A stretch of 64,000 nucleotides of DNA. Origin: JACRGC01 sp041305345. GTDB lineage: Archaea > Micrarchaeota > Micrarchaeia > Norongarragalinales > SBBD01. The position numbers and the translations under genes are program-made. Location: NCBI GenBank assembly GCA_041305345.1, contig JBFYLP010000006.1:372001-436000 (forward strand). Direction: 5' to 3'. Below, piece after piece: positions 1 through 8,814 of this stretch. Position 1 is the first letter of the stretch. Every line of letters starts with the position of its first letter. The notes beneath the pieces are model-generated. The model did not search any database and was not told the DNA's origin. It saw only the letters and a program-made list of their open reading frames with translations.

Positions 1-86
1 TTTATCCCGAAACCCGCTTTATAGCGGCTAAATTTTAATTAAAACCGCCCGTTACATCACTACAATAGGGAGAGCGGGTGGTTTAA

Positions 87-179
87 ATGGAATTACTTGG
101 AATACTTTTTGGGCTGATGCTGGTGGGCTCGATTTTTGGGAAGGAATTCCCCTCGGATGGCATTCCGATGTATCCTTGA
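87..179 (+). CDS. possible 30-residue membrane microprotein
   Basis: A short open frame starts at ATG 87 behind a GGGTGG ribosome-binding-like stretch and ends at TGA 177-179. It would encode one hydrophobic helix (about residues 3-17) followed by a short tail rich in Pro and Gly. An AT-rich TATA-like stretch lies near 30-45. I recognise no family, and a frame this short could be chance. The support is its position between an upstream hairpin-like CCGCT/AGCGG sequence (positions 14-27) and the next gene, together with the clean start signal. Confidence 0.3.
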   Translation: MELLGILFGLMLVGSIFGKEFPSDGIPMYP

Positions 180-211
180 ATCTTAGAGGAAGAATAGGGT
201 GAAAATTACTC

Positions 212-1696
212 ATGAGATGGCTCAAACTGTGGACTCACAGGCCGTATGCGCCCACAATAATGTTCTATGCATTGAGGGCTACGGTTAAAGGATTCGTAAA
301 GCGCTTCCCGAGCAAAATCGGTTTGGGCGCTTCCATCTGGAAGGATGCGATGGAGGAATACGCTTACCCGGAAAAGGAGTTTCTCGTAACTTCCGATTCG
401 TTGGTCAAATGGGCGATGGCAAAACGGAAGGAGGTCGGGAGGTTCTTCAAAATTGCGTACGATAAATCGGTAGGAATGCGGAAATTTTCAGAAGAATGCA
501 AGGGGAAGGAATTGGCCCGAATTGAGTCCGGGGAATTGCTCGCATTCCTTGAGGTAAGCATGGAACGGTACGAGGAGCTCTACTCGTATGCAACAATCGC
601 ATCCCTGATAGGGTACAGGAAGGAGAGCCCGATCGACGCGAAAGCGGAGGGGATCCTGAGGAAAAAACTTGAACGGCATCCTGAGAAATTCGCGGATTAT
701 TACGTCTACCTGACGAGGCCCCCGAAAATCCTGAAGACGCAGCTGCTGGAATTGGAAATCCTGAGGCTCGCCGGAAAAACCAAGAAGGAGGGGGCGATTA
801 GCAAGGAAGCCATCATTGGGAAGTACTCCCCCCAGTTGGAAAAAATCGCCGCAGAATACGAATGGCTGTCGTTCGACCTATGTTCAAAGGCGGGGTGGGA
901 TGTAGGGCACTATGCAGACCTCGTGGTGGAAAGGCAGGCTGCGGACATTGGGAAGGAGATATCGTTCATCAGCAATTATGAGAAAACGGCAGAGAGGGAA
1001 TTTGTGCGTACCTGCAGGGAGCTGGGGTTCGGGAGGGAGGAAAGGTCGCTATTCGAGTTCATCAGGCTGCTGGGGTATTACAAATGGGCAAGGGAACACG
1101 AGTTTACCGAGGCATTCTACAACCTTGCTCCCATCCAGAAGGAATTGGGAAAAAGGTGCGGGCTGAATGCCGTGGAATCGGCGTATATCATTCCTTTCGA
1201 GTTCCACGTGGCGCTAAAGGAGCCGGAAAAATACAAGAAAATTGCCAGGGAGAGGATGAAGCTTGGAATCCTGCTAATGAGTAGGGACGGTTACGAGTTC
1301 TTGGCCGGACCGGAAGCGGCGGAGTATATCGGGAAGATGGAATTCCACAAGGAGAAGGTGGAAGCGGATGCTTCCGAATTGAGGGGGATGCCTGCCTGCG
1401 CGGGAATGGCAAGGGGAACCGTGAAAATCATCAATACTGCGAAGGATATGCATAAGATGAGGGAGGGGGATATCCTAGTTAGTGCTGCGACCACGCCGGA
1501 CCTGGTGCCTGCGATGAAAAAGGCAGCTGCGATCATAACAAATGAGGGCGGGATTACCTGCCATGCGGCGATTGTGAGCAGGGAACTGAAAATCCCGTGC
1601 ATCGTCGGGGTAAAAAATGCAAATAGGATACTTAAGGATGGTGATGAGGTTGGGGCCGATGCCAATAGGGGCATCATCAAGCGGTTGAAGGGATAA
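212..1696 (+). CDS. PEP-utiliser mobile (phosphohistidine) domain protein, copy 1
   Basis: The last ~106 residues (from about 389) form the swivelling phosphohistidine domain of PEP synthase and pyruvate phosphate dikinase: TTPDLVPAMKKAAAI, then NEGGITCHAAIVSRE with the phospho-accepting His at about 451. The first ~385 residues are helical and charged. I see no ATP-grasp domain and no PEP-binding TIM barrel, so this is not a complete PEP synthase. Stand-alone proteins of this layout occur in archaea, and their partner and substrate are not established. The next gene starts 5 bases after the stop and is a paralogue, so the two are probably cotranscribed. ATG 212 follows a GGGTGA motif about 12 bases upstream. 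Confidence 0.75.
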   Translation: MRWLKLWTHRPYAPTIMFYALRATVKGFVKRFPSKIGLGASIWKDAMEEYAYPEKEFLVTSDSLVKWAMAKRKEVGRFFKIAYDKSVGMRKFSEECKGKELARIESGELLAFLEVSMERYEELYSYATIASLIGYRKESPIDAKAEGILRKKLERHPEKFADYYVYLTRPPKILKTQLLELEILRLAGKTKKEGAISKEAIIGKYSPQLEKIAAEYEWLSFDLCSKAGWDVGHYADLVVERQAADIGKEISFISNYEKTAEREFVRTCRELGFGREERSLFEFIRLLGYYKWAREHEFTEAFYNLAPIQKELGKRCGLNAVESAYIIPFEFHVALKEPEKYKKIARERMKLGILLMSRDGYEFLAGPEAAEYIGKMEFHKEKVEADASELRGMPACAGMARGTVKIINTAKDMHKMREGDILVSAATTPDLVPAMKKAAAIITNEGGITCHAAIVSRELKIPCIVGVKNANRILKDGDEVGADANRGIIKRLKG

Positions 1697-1701
1697 GAAT
1701 C

Positions 1702-3141
1702 ATGGAATTTTACAAGCAGTATACCCTGAAGGTGAGCCCTTTTCCGGTGGCGCTGATGTATGAGATATTTGCAGGGAAGTTGATGGGTTACGCGGGGGCC
1801 GTGCAGAAGATGATGGTCTCGGAATTCGAGGGAGGAACGAGCAGGGGTTATTTCATCAGGAAGGACGTTTACGATTGCGGGGATGCCATTGCGGAGAGCA
1901 TCGCAAGCGGTAAATTGCCCCTTGAGAAAGTGATTTCTGATTTTGAAAGCGGGAATATGAAATTGGAAGCAACTGCCAAAAAAATTAACAAAAAAGAGCT
2001 GAAACGGGCAACGGATGAGGAAATTTGCGAGCTGTATAAGGGATTCTATGATGCTTATTCCGATGCATACATTCCCGCCAGCATCCCGTTCGTATGCGAC
2101 TTCTCGCTTGAGATGATGGCTTCCGAAGAGCTGCAGAGGGAATTCGGGTTTGCCAAATCGGTTGAGTTGCTCACTGCGCTTTCCATTCCCACTGGCCCTT
2201 CGTGGGATGTGAAGCACAAATTGGAGCTGCTGGAATTCGCAAAGGGGGCAAAGAAAGCCGGAGTTGGGAATTTCCGTGAATTGAAAAAAAGCAAACTATG
2301 GCCGGATTTCCAAAGGCATATGGAAAATTGGGGATGGCTTCCGTATGATTATGAGAACGGCGCGATGGATGAGCAGGAGTTCGGGGAAAGGTTTAATGAG
2401 GCGCTGAAGAATCCGGAAAAACAGGTTGCTGAAATCCGTAAAAATGCTTCCGAAAACGAGAAAAAGAGAAATGCTGCATTGAAGGAAGTGGGGCACAAGA
2501 AGGGCGGGAAATTGGGGGCGCTTTTGGGGGAACTCGCATACTTCAAGGAATACAGGAAGGGTTTGATGTCAAAAGCACTCTGCTTGATGGAACCATTGCT
2601 GCTCGAAATTGCGGGAAGGATCGGAATCGAATTGAAGCACGCGAGGTATGTCCTGCTGGAAGAACTGCCTGATGCGTTGGAAAATCCCGAAAAATGGCCC
2701 CGAATCCTGAGGGAAAGGTGGGAATATTCGGTTTATGTGCAGGAAGGGAAAAACCATAAAATTTTGATTGGGGATATGGCGAGGAAATACCTGCGTTCAT
2801 TGGAAATGGAAAAGCCCACTGCAGAGCTGAAGGGCACGATTGCTTGCATGGGCAAAGTTGCCGGAAGGGTGAAAATATTATTCAAGCCGGCGGACATGGC
2901 GAAAATGGAGCAGGGGGATATTATCGTTTCAACAATGACCACACCCGATTTGATTCCTGCAATAAAGAAAGCGGCTGCAATTGTTACGGATACCGGCGGG
3001 ATGACCTGCCACGCGGCGATTGTAAGCAGGGAGTTCAACATCCCCTGCATCATCGGGACGCAGCACGCAACGCAAGTGCTGAAGGACGGTGATTTGGTGG
3101 AAGTGGATGCGACTAAAGGGATAATTCGCAAAATAGCTTAA
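1702..3141 (+). CDS. PEP-utiliser mobile (phosphohistidine) domain protein, copy 2
   Basis: A tandem paralogue of the preceding gene, with the same two-part architecture. The C-terminal ~105 residues carry TTPDLIPAIKKAAAI and DTGGMTCHAAIVSRE, placing the phosphohistidine at about residue 437. The helical N-terminal ~370 residues are much more diverged between the copies than the mobile domain, which suggests different partners but one phosphotransfer chemistry (inference). No ATP-grasp domain is present. The 3' end overlaps the stop of the convergent PfkB gene by 4 bases, leaving no room for a terminator between them. Confidence 0.75.
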   Translation: MEFYKQYTLKVSPFPVALMYEIFAGKLMGYAGAVQKMMVSEFEGGTSRGYFIRKDVYDCGDAIAESIASGKLPLEKVISDFESGNMKLEATAKKINKKELKRATDEEICELYKGFYDAYSDAYIPASIPFVCDFSLEMMASEELQREFGFAKSVELLTALSIPTGPSWDVKHKLELLEFAKGAKKAGVGNFRELKKSKLWPDFQRHMENWGWLPYDYENGAMDEQEFGERFNEALKNPEKQVAEIRKNASENEKKRNAALKEVGHKKGGKLGALLGELAYFKEYRKGLMSKALCLMEPLLLEIAGRIGIELKHARYVLLEELPDALENPEKWPRILRERWEYSVYVQEGKNHKILIGDMARKYLRSLEMEKPTAELKGTIACMGKVAGRVKILFKPADMAKMEQGDIIVSTMTTPDLIPAIKKAAAIVTDTGGMTCHAAIVSREFNIPCIIGTQHATQVLKDGDLVEVDATKGIIRKIA

Positions 3142-4037
3142 AATCTCATCAATTTCCTATATTCCTTCATCCGTTTCTCTATGTCATCCGGAGTAATTGC
3201 TACTAGCCGGTTCACTGAGAAATCCTCGATGCAGAAGGAGCCCAGCAGGTTTCCGTAGGCCATTGCTTCCTTGAGGGTTTTCAAAGTGATTTTCCCCTTC
3301 CGTGCGATGTGGCCAAGGAAGCCTCCGGAGAAGGAGTCGCCGGCACCGGTTGGGTCGATGGCAATTTCAAGAGGGAATGCGGCAATTGGAAAAATGGCAT
3401 CCTTGTAGAATAGGATCGAGCCGTGCTCGCCTTTTTTTATTATCACAACCGAAGGGCCCTTTTTTGTGATTTCCTTGGCGGCTTTCATCAAATTTGGGGT
3501 ATTGCAAAGCATCCTTGCCTCGATGTCGTTTAGCACGACGCAATCCACTTCGGACATTGTCTTTTCAAGCGAGGGCTTCATATGCTGGATGTAATATTCG
3601 ATCGTATCCATCATCGTGAATTTGGGGTTTGAGACTGATTTGAGTATGGATAACTGCTTGTCCGGGTGGAGGGTGCCCAAATAGGCGTATTCTGCTGATT
3701 TCGAGCCCTCTGGAACCTGGGGTTCAAAATGGTCGAAGATATCGATGTCCATCTCATTGACTTTGCGAGCGTACATGTCATAATCAAAAGTCGAATCGAA
3801 AAAGAACGTGTTGTGCTTCTCGCTTTTCTGCACTCCTGCAAGGTTGATTCCGGATTTTTCGAGTAAATCCCAGTAATGCGGGGGAAAATTCTTCCCAACT
3901 GCGGAGATTACGGAAACCGAGGAGAAGTGCCTGGCTGCAAGGGAGAAATAACTTACCGAACCTCCGAGCACGCGCTCTGCTGTTTTGAATGGAGTGCGCG
4001 TGGTGTCGAGCGCTATCGTGCCGGTTGCGAGGATCAT
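3138..4037 (-). CDS. PfkB-family carbohydrate/nucleoside kinase
   Basis: A ribokinase/PfkB-family kinase. The N-terminal GGSVSYFSLAA segment is the substrate-binding glycine region. The C-terminal DPTGAGDSFSGGF is the family signature with the anion hole and the catalytic Asp. At about 299 residues the length is normal. The substrate cannot be read from sequence; sugar or nucleoside phosphorylation in the cytoplasm is expected. ATG 4037 is preferred over an upstream TTG (4052), because a TATA-like TTTTTAATAATG lies about 23-28 bases upstream of the ATG, giving a leaderless transcript. That promoter overlaps the 3' end of the beta-CASP gene just upstream. Confidence 0.85.
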   Translation of the reverse strand: MILATGTIALDTTRTPFKTAERVLGGSVSYFSLAARHFSSVSVISAVGKNFPPHYWDLLEKSGINLAGVQKSEKHNTFFFDSTFDYDMYARKVNEMDIDIFDHFEPQVPEGSKSAEYAYLGTLHPDKQLSILKSVSNPKFTMMDTIEYYIQHMKPSLEKTMSEVDCVVLNDIEARMLCNTPNLMKAAKEITKKGPSVVIIKKGEHGSILFYKDAIFPIAAFPLEIAIDPTGAGDSFSGGFLGHIARKGKITLKTLKEAMAYGNLLGSFCIEDFSVNRLVAITPDDIEKRMKEYRKLMRF

Positions 4038-4070
4038 AAGAGTAGTTGGCAAGCATTATTAAAAAAGGTT

Positions 4071-5390
4071 TCAAATCCTAAAGGTTTCGCCAACTTTCGG
4101 AATCATTACTTCCATCTCCAGCTTGTCCTTTTCCGCCTGCTTCTCGATTGCGGCCTTCAGTTCGGAGGGCTTGTGCCCCTCGCCGTGCACTATGAACACC
4201 TTTTTGAGGCCCTTAACAGCCCTTACGATTTGCAGGAGCTCGCGGTGGTCGGAATGGCCCGAGAGCTTCGCGTTCTCTATTTGCAAGTCGAGCTCGATGC
4301 GCCTGTTTTCCATCATAAGAGTGCGTTCGCCGTCGATGATCGCTCTTCCGGGGGTGCCTTCGGCCTGGTAGCCGGTGAAAATCAGCTTGTTCTTCTTGTT
4401 TTGGCCCATCTGCTCCAAATAGCTGATCACAGGGCCGCCATTTAGCATTCCGGAAGTGGTAACGATGATGCATTTCCCAGCTTCTGCAACATCACTCCTA
4501 TCCTTGCGCTGGGGGAGGACGTAGAAGGGCGATTTGAAGGGATCGTCATCGGATGTGAGAATGCGCATTTTGATCTCATCTTTCAAATAGTTCGCATTGT
4601 GCCTGTAGACCTTGAGCATCTTCTTGACCATCCCGTCGATGAAGATGGGGACGCGTTCCAATTTGCCAGAGCGCATGTAATTTTCGAGGATGAAGAGCAC
4701 CTCTTGCCCTCTTCCAGTAGCAAAAGTGGGAATAATTGCAGTGCCGCCGTGGCTTAGCGTTTTTTGTATCGTGTCAACAAGGAAATTCGCCGAATCCTTC
4801 GAAGCGGGATGCTGGTCGTCCTTGCCACCATAGGTGCTTTCAATGATCAGCACTTCTCCCTCTAAATTTTGCAGGTGGGCGCCATCGACTAGGCGCGAAT
4901 CGCGCGTGTTGACATCTCCGGTGTAGATTATTTTCTTCTCATCAAACACTTCGGTGATTGCGGCCCCAAGTATGTGGCCAGCTGGCTGGAATCGAAGGGA
5001 GTTTTTGGGATCCATCTGGCCAAATTCGAGGATTTCGGTATTTTTCAGGAGGCGGTTGACATCGTGCTCGTTGTAGGGCGAGAAGCCGGTGTTGATCTTC
5101 AGGTAGTCGGCAAGCAGGATTTGGATCAGGTCGCGAGTTGGCTTCGTAAGGGCGACTTTCCCGCGGTAGCCTTGGGCATAGAGTGCCGGAAGGTAGCCGG
5201 AGTGGTCGAGGTGCGCGTGGGAGAGCAGGACTTTGTTTAGCCTTCTGATTGTGTGGCCGTCAAGGAGGGGAAACTCCTCGGTCTTGCTTTTGAGCTTGAC
5301 GCCGCAATCGAGCAGGTAGTTATGCCTGCCTTCAAGAAGGAAACAGCTCCTGCCAATTTCGCTTGCCGCGCCAAGAAAGGATAGTTGCGT
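4071..5390 (-). CDS. beta-CASP metallo-beta-lactamase ribonuclease (aCPSF2/RNase J-like)
   Basis: An RNA-processing nuclease of the archaeal CPSF/RNase J group. Visible motifs include FLGAASEIGRS at the N-terminus, HAHLDHSG (zinc-binding motif 2), AGHILGAA, YTGDVNT, ESTYGG and PTFATGRGQEVLF (beta-CASP motifs), and the closing His in SGHSDHRELLQI. No N-terminal KH domains are present, so the length of about 439 residues fits aCPSF2 rather than aCPSF1. The frame is intact back to a stop at about 5406-5408, but it has no ATG, GTG or TTG before the conserved N-terminus. The family's start Met aligns with ACG at 5390-5388. The first in-frame ATG (5015) would delete the catalytic HxHxDH motif, so I extend the gene to 5390. 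A non-AUG start or a base error is possible. Confidence 0.8.
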   Translation of the reverse strand, partial: TQLSFLGAASEIGRSCFLLEGRHNYLLDCGVKLKSKTEEFPLLDGHTIRRLNKVLLSHAHLDHSGYLPALYAQGYRGKVALTKPTRDLIQILLADYLKINTGFSPYNEHDVNRLLKNTEILEFGQMDPKNSLRFQPAGHILGAAITEVFDEKKIIYTGDVNTRDSRLVDGAHLQNLEGEVLIIESTYGGKDDQHPASKDSANFLVDTIQKTLSHGGTAIIPTFATGRGQEVLFILENYMRSGKLERVPIFIDGMVKKMLKVYRHNANYLKDEIKMRILTSDDDPFKSPFYVLPQRKDRSDVAEAGKCIIVTTSGMLNGGPVISYLEQMGQNKKNKLIFTGYQAEGTPGRAIIDGERTLMMENRRIELDLQIENAKLSGHSDHRELLQIVRAVKGLKKVFIVHGEGHKPSELKAAIEKQAEKDKLEMEVMIPKVGETFRI

Positions 5391-5430
5391 AAAGATGCAC
5401 CAAAATTAATTATGAAATGTGAATGGTTAG

Positions 5431-5565
5431 GCTGCGTTCGAATAAATTACCAGCACCCCAAAGGCATATGGCAAAAGAATGCCCAGGTTTGGACAAATTA
5501 TCCACATCCTGGCAAAATATGGGAAGCATTGGCATGCCTGGATTCGAATGAATTAGCCCGGTCTG
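5431..5565. repeat. three degenerate ~50-base intergenic repeats
   Basis: Between the beta-CASP gene and the 5579 gene, three similar segments recur about 50 bases apart: GTTCGAATAAATTACC (near 5435), GTTTGGACAAATTATCC (near 5486) and GATTCGAATGAATTAGCC (near 5541). The last two are each followed by a CCTGG/TCTGG-type end. No convincing coding frame covers them. They may be a decayed tandem repeat or regulatory sites; nothing ties them to a known family. Confidence 0.35.
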
Positions 5566-5578
5566 GAGCATATCGATT

Positions 5579-5980
5579 TTAGCCCGCAGAAGGTTTGTTA
5601 TCCACCTTGAACTTCTGGACGGTTATGGGAGCTGGGACGCCAACTGCGAATGCGAGCAGGCTGCCAATTGCCATTCCCGTATAGGTCGCCGAATTGAGTA
5701 TTTGCTCTGCAAGGGAAGGATCGATGTTCTTGCTTTTCTTGTATTTCTCCTCCGTTTCCCTCATTGCCTTCTCCGAGTCCTGCAAGTAGAGTTCGCCCTC
5801 TATTTCCATGTATGCCTGTTTTTCCTTGTAGTCGATCCCGTAAGAGTATTTCACGACCAATTGCCTGCTCTTAAGCTCCATTCCCTTTACGATAAGGTTG
5901 ATGTTAAGGCTCGTTTGCACGACGTTTTCGGCCATCTTCTGTGCCGTTGTTTTTGTTACCCTCCCGCCAACAATGTTCAT
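5579..5980 (-). CDS. conserved-looking hypothetical protein, mixed beta with hydrophobic C-terminus
   Basis: A 133-residue protein of unknown function. The middle (about residues 25-75) alternates polar and hydrophobic residues as in a beta sheet and ends in EGELYLQDSEKAM. A lysine/glutamate-rich helix follows, then a hydrophobic stretch near residues 103-120 that could be a membrane segment or a buried helix. ATG 5980 is preferred over the upstream GTG because a GAGGTG motif sits 6-7 bases before it. It lies between the PINc-ATPase and beta-CASP genes on the same strand, with an untranslated gap on each side. I do not recognise a family. Confidence 0.6.
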   Translation of the reverse strand: MNIVGGRVTKTTAQKMAENVVQTSLNINLIVKGMELKSRQLVVKYSYGIDYKEKQAYMEIEGELYLQDSEKAMRETEEKYKKSKNIDPSLAEQILNSATYTGMAIGSLLAFAVGVPAPITVQKFKVDNKPSAG

Positions 5981-6053
5981 GATTGACACCTCTAAATGGA
6001 AAGTTGGAAAAGGTTATTGAATGTTCGAATTTAAAACCCTTTTTCCCTTGGGA

Positions 6054-7691
6054 TTACGATCGCTTCACATCTATCCTCATTCCGAGCTGCTTTTCGAGCT
6101 TCGAGATGCGGGCGCCGCGCTTCCCAATTGTGCGCGCAAAATCGTGGTCAGGCACGTACAGGATGAGCTTATTGCCCGCAACCTCGTAATCGTAGTTCTG
6201 GAGCTCGGCGTTTAGTATGCGCACGATCTTCTGCTCGTCAACATACGCGGGGGACGCCGGGGCGGAATCGGGCTCGTCTTGACTGAATTTTCCGCCAAAA
6301 CCCTTCCTGCCAAATTCCTTCTTCTTGCCCATTTCCCTCTTCTTGAGCGGGAAGACCACGGTTTCCTCGCCGAACTTGTAGATTTCGTACTCCGAAACCT
6401 TCGTGTGGAAATCGCGCACCTCGATCACGGGGCGGGAGAGATCCTGTTCGAACATCCCGGAGGGAACCTTCATTGTGAACTGCAGATCGTACACTTTCTC
6501 TATTTGCCCCTTCCTGACAAACAGAATGGTGTCAATGACTTGCGGTATCATCCCAAGGTCGATCTTGCCGATGAACCTTTGGATCGCATCGATTGGTTTT
6601 GAGGCGTGCACCACGCCAACCATCCCAACGCCTGCAAGGCGCAGGTCGGAAAAGGTGTGGAAATCCTCAGGCTTCCTAACCTCGTCATAAATGGTATAAT
6701 CGGGCCGGACGAGGAGAAGGATGTCCGCTGCCTGGATGAATGAGCCTTCAAGCGGCGCGTATTGCGTTATCTCCTTAGTTACCTGCAAGTCCCGCGGCTG
6801 CTCGAGCGTCTTTATGATCTTCTTTTGCGAGGAGTAATATTCCGCAAGAGCTGTTGCAAGCGTTGATTTTCCGCTTCCGGGAGGCCCCGCGATCAAGATG
6901 CCCTCTGCCTGCGAGTGCAGCCTTGCGAAAAGCTCCTCGCTTATGGCGTAATCCTCGATGCCCTTCTTTGTTATGGGCCTAACTATCGTAAGCTCGAAGG
7001 CCTCGGAAAATGGCGGCCTTGTGAAGGTGACGCGGAAATCGCCAATCTGCATGACAGTTGCGCCCTTCTTGTCTATTTCAATGAAGCCCTTTGCTTCCCT
7101 TTTCGAGTATTCAATTGCTTCCTTCACGAGCTTTTCAATCTCATCCTTTGAGATCGCAACGCCCGAAAGGTCCTTTAGCTCGAACTCGCCAGGGAGCCCT
7201 ATCTTCGCCTTGGGGACGCAGTTCTCCTTCAAGTGGACGGATAGGGTGTTCTTCTCACCGAAATACTTTGTGAACGAGAGCTTTGCCTCGGTTACTATGG
7301 GCCGCAGGTATTCGACGATGATCCCCTCTGCCTGCGCAACCCGGCTTTGCACCGCATCGGTTGTCATCAAGGTGGCATCGAGGTCCTTTGCAAGGCCCCG
7401 TATCTTGGAATCGATCTCGCCAAACCGCGCATTCCTTATTTCAAAGGCAGTTGGCCTCTCGCCTTCAAAGCGGATGTTGATCTTCCTTTGCTTTTGCAGT
7501 TCCTGCAGCTTCCTTAGCTCGTCAAGGCCGGCAAATCCTACTTCCTTCCCAACGTTCGCCTGGTATTCGAGCTCCGCAATCGTGGAGCGCGCAATCACAA
7601 GCTCGATTTCGTCGTGCCCTTTTGCGAGCAGCTCGGAAATCCTTCCATCTATCAGTACCCCAGTGTCGGGTACAATCCTTTTCATATTCAT
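6054..7691 (-). CDS. PINc domain ATPase with C-terminal KH domain
   Basis: A three-part archaeal protein (COG1855 type). Residues ~1-130 are a PIN nuclease domain beginning VPDTGVLIDGR, with acidic residues including MTTDAVQ. Walker A GPPGSGKST lies at about residues 268-276, followed by a Walker B-like VRPDYTIYDEVRK, as in PilT/VirB11 secretion-type ATPases. A basic linker (GKKKEFGRKGFGGKF) leads to a KH RNA-binding domain with the signature IGKRGARISKLEKQ near the C-terminus. Nuclease, ATPase and RNA-binding modules together suggest RNA quality control or processing; the substrate is not known. The start ATG follows GAGGTAA by a few bases. Confidence 0.88.
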   Translation of the reverse strand: MNMKRIVPDTGVLIDGRISELLAKGHDEIELVIARSTIAELEYQANVGKEVGFAGLDELRKLQELQKQRKINIRFEGERPTAFEIRNARFGEIDSKIRGLAKDLDATLMTTDAVQSRVAQAEGIIVEYLRPIVTEAKLSFTKYFGEKNTLSVHLKENCVPKAKIGLPGEFELKDLSGVAISKDEIEKLVKEAIEYSKREAKGFIEIDKKGATVMQIGDFRVTFTRPPFSEAFELTIVRPITKKGIEDYAISEELFARLHSQAEGILIAGPPGSGKSTLATALAEYYSSQKKIIKTLEQPRDLQVTKEITQYAPLEGSFIQAADILLLVRPDYTIYDEVRKPEDFHTFSDLRLAGVGMVGVVHASKPIDAIQRFIGKIDLGMIPQVIDTILFVRKGQIEKVYDLQFTMKVPSGMFEQDLSRPVIEVRDFHTKVSEYEIYKFGEETVVFPLKKREMGKKKEFGRKGFGGKFSQDEPDSAPASPAYVDEQKIVRILNAELQNYDYEVAGNKLILYVPDHDFARTIGKRGARISKLEKQLGMRIDVKRS

Positions 7692-7947
7692 TTACCTCAT
7701 TTAATGGGAATCCGGTTCAAATCTCCCAGGCGAATGCCAGGGAAACGGGCGTGCGTTATTTGCAGCGCTCCAGCCCCGTTTTTCCCATTGTTCAAACTAT
7801 CTAAGTGAATTGCGTAATAGAATTAGACCGTAGCCTTACTATTAACCTTTCCTTAGTGTTAGCACAACTATATGGTAAAACTGGTTTTTAATGGTTTGGT
7901 TTGGCCGCCCGCCTTGGGAAAGCTAAGCCCGGAGGACGCAATGCGCA

Positions 7948-7958
7948 AGTATAAATAG
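7948..7958 (+). promoter_or_regulatory. TATA box of the 7979 gene
   Basis: AGTATAAATAG lies about 25 bases upstream of ATG 7979, so the transcript would begin at or within a few bases of the start codon (leaderless or nearly so). The 287-base gap from 7692 to here holds no gene I can support. Confidence 0.6.
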
Positions 7959-7978
7959 GGGGATTCAGTGTTCCTTCC

Positions 7979-8710
7979 ATGGAGGCGGAATTGCGGCTCT
8001 TCTGGAGCGGCGCATATTTTTCCGGGCTTTTCCTGCTATGGCTTTCCTTTTACTTCATCATAGAGCCCGTTAAGAAGCTGGAGTTAAGGCTCGGGAAGCC
8101 AACCCATTGGAAATACATACTGCTGGCGCTGGTTTTCCTCCTGGTAAGGCCGGCCGTGGATGCATATTTCGGGTATTTTGCAAGCACGCCTGCGGGCGAC
8201 CTCATAAATTTTGCATCCGTCCTTGCCGTGCTTATGGGAAGCCTCCTCGTTTTCATCCCGATAGCCAACCTCGCAAAACGCTCCCTTTCGGAAAGCATCG
8301 GCCTTGGCACCTGGCTCTTTTACCTGCAAGTTGCAATCGTCGCCTTTTACTTCTCGATACAAACCCCTTCAATGCTAAGCACCATATCGTCCGCAACCTA
8401 CTTCATTGCTGCCCTCATCCTGGGATTGAGCCTGAGGCTAATGTCCAATTTCGCGGAGGAATTCGAGATCATGTTCCCCTTAAGATGGATGTTTGATACT
8501 GCTGCGTGGGTGCTGCCCCTTGCGCTTGCAATCAGGGCGTATGGCGCGTCAGTTGCTGCAAGGTTTGAGAGCATTGCGGTTGCAGGCTATGTGGCGGAGG
8601 AGTTGAAAATCATCACGATATTCCTCATCTTCGTTTGCGGCCTGATCTCCTTCATTGCGGCATACACCCTGAAAAAAACGATCCTGGAGGAGCCCGCAAG
8701 GACAACGTGA
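7979..8710 (+). CDS. polytopic membrane protein of unknown function
   Basis: A 243-residue integral membrane protein with about seven hydrophobic segments: roughly residues 10-30, 43-60, 72-97, 107-125, 130-150, 165-185 and 205-228. No catalytic motif is evident. The central NFAEEFEIMFPLRWM loop is acidic and amphipathic. The layout is reminiscent of small archaeal 7TM proteins of unknown role; another of similar size is encoded at 40958-41686. It is transcribed on its own from a TATA box at 7948-7958 and lies upstream of the giant surface-protein gene. Confidence 0.7.
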   Translation: MEAELRLFWSGAYFSGLFLLWLSFYFIIEPVKKLELRLGKPTHWKYILLALVFLLVRPAVDAYFGYFASTPAGDLINFASVLAVLMGSLLVFIPIANLAKRSLSESIGLGTWLFYLQVAIVAFYFSIQTPSMLSTISSATYFIAALILGLSLRLMSNFAEEFEIMFPLRWMFDTAAWVLPLALAIRAYGASVAARFESIAVAGYVAEELKIITIFLIFVCGLISFIAAYTLKKTILEEPARTT

Positions 8711-8754
8711 ATATTCATCGGGCTTGTTTTGAGCTTCGTTCTACCCTAACAATA

Positions 8755-8800
8755 TATGTGCAACCTCCCGACTTTATGTGCAGGAGACAGTTTATGTGCA
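8755..8800 (+). promoter_or_regulatory. three TATGTGCA direct repeats (putative activator sites)
   Basis: TATGTGCA occurs at 8755-8762, 8775-8782 and 8793-8800, spaced 20 and 18 bases so that the copies fall on nearly the same DNA face. They lie just upstream of the BRE/TATA element of the giant surface-protein gene, as expected for activator or repressor sites. The regulator is not identified. Confidence 0.5.
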
Positions 8801-8814
8801 AAGCCTACCCACCC

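Noticed and set aside
1291..2217. Long open frame antisense to the tandem mobile-domain genes
   Set aside because: It spans the junction of two well-supported genes on the other strand, has no start signal and no recognisable domain, and its openness follows from the codon bias of the real genes.
6958..7704. Ser/Phe-rich frame antisense to the PINc-ATPase
   Set aside because: Composition is that of a shadow frame; the opposite strand encodes clear PIN, Walker and KH motifs.
7704..7805. 34-codon basic frame with a CVIC motif
   Set aside because: It lies in an intergenic region with only a weak TATA-like sequence and no ribosome site; a single CxxC is not enough support.
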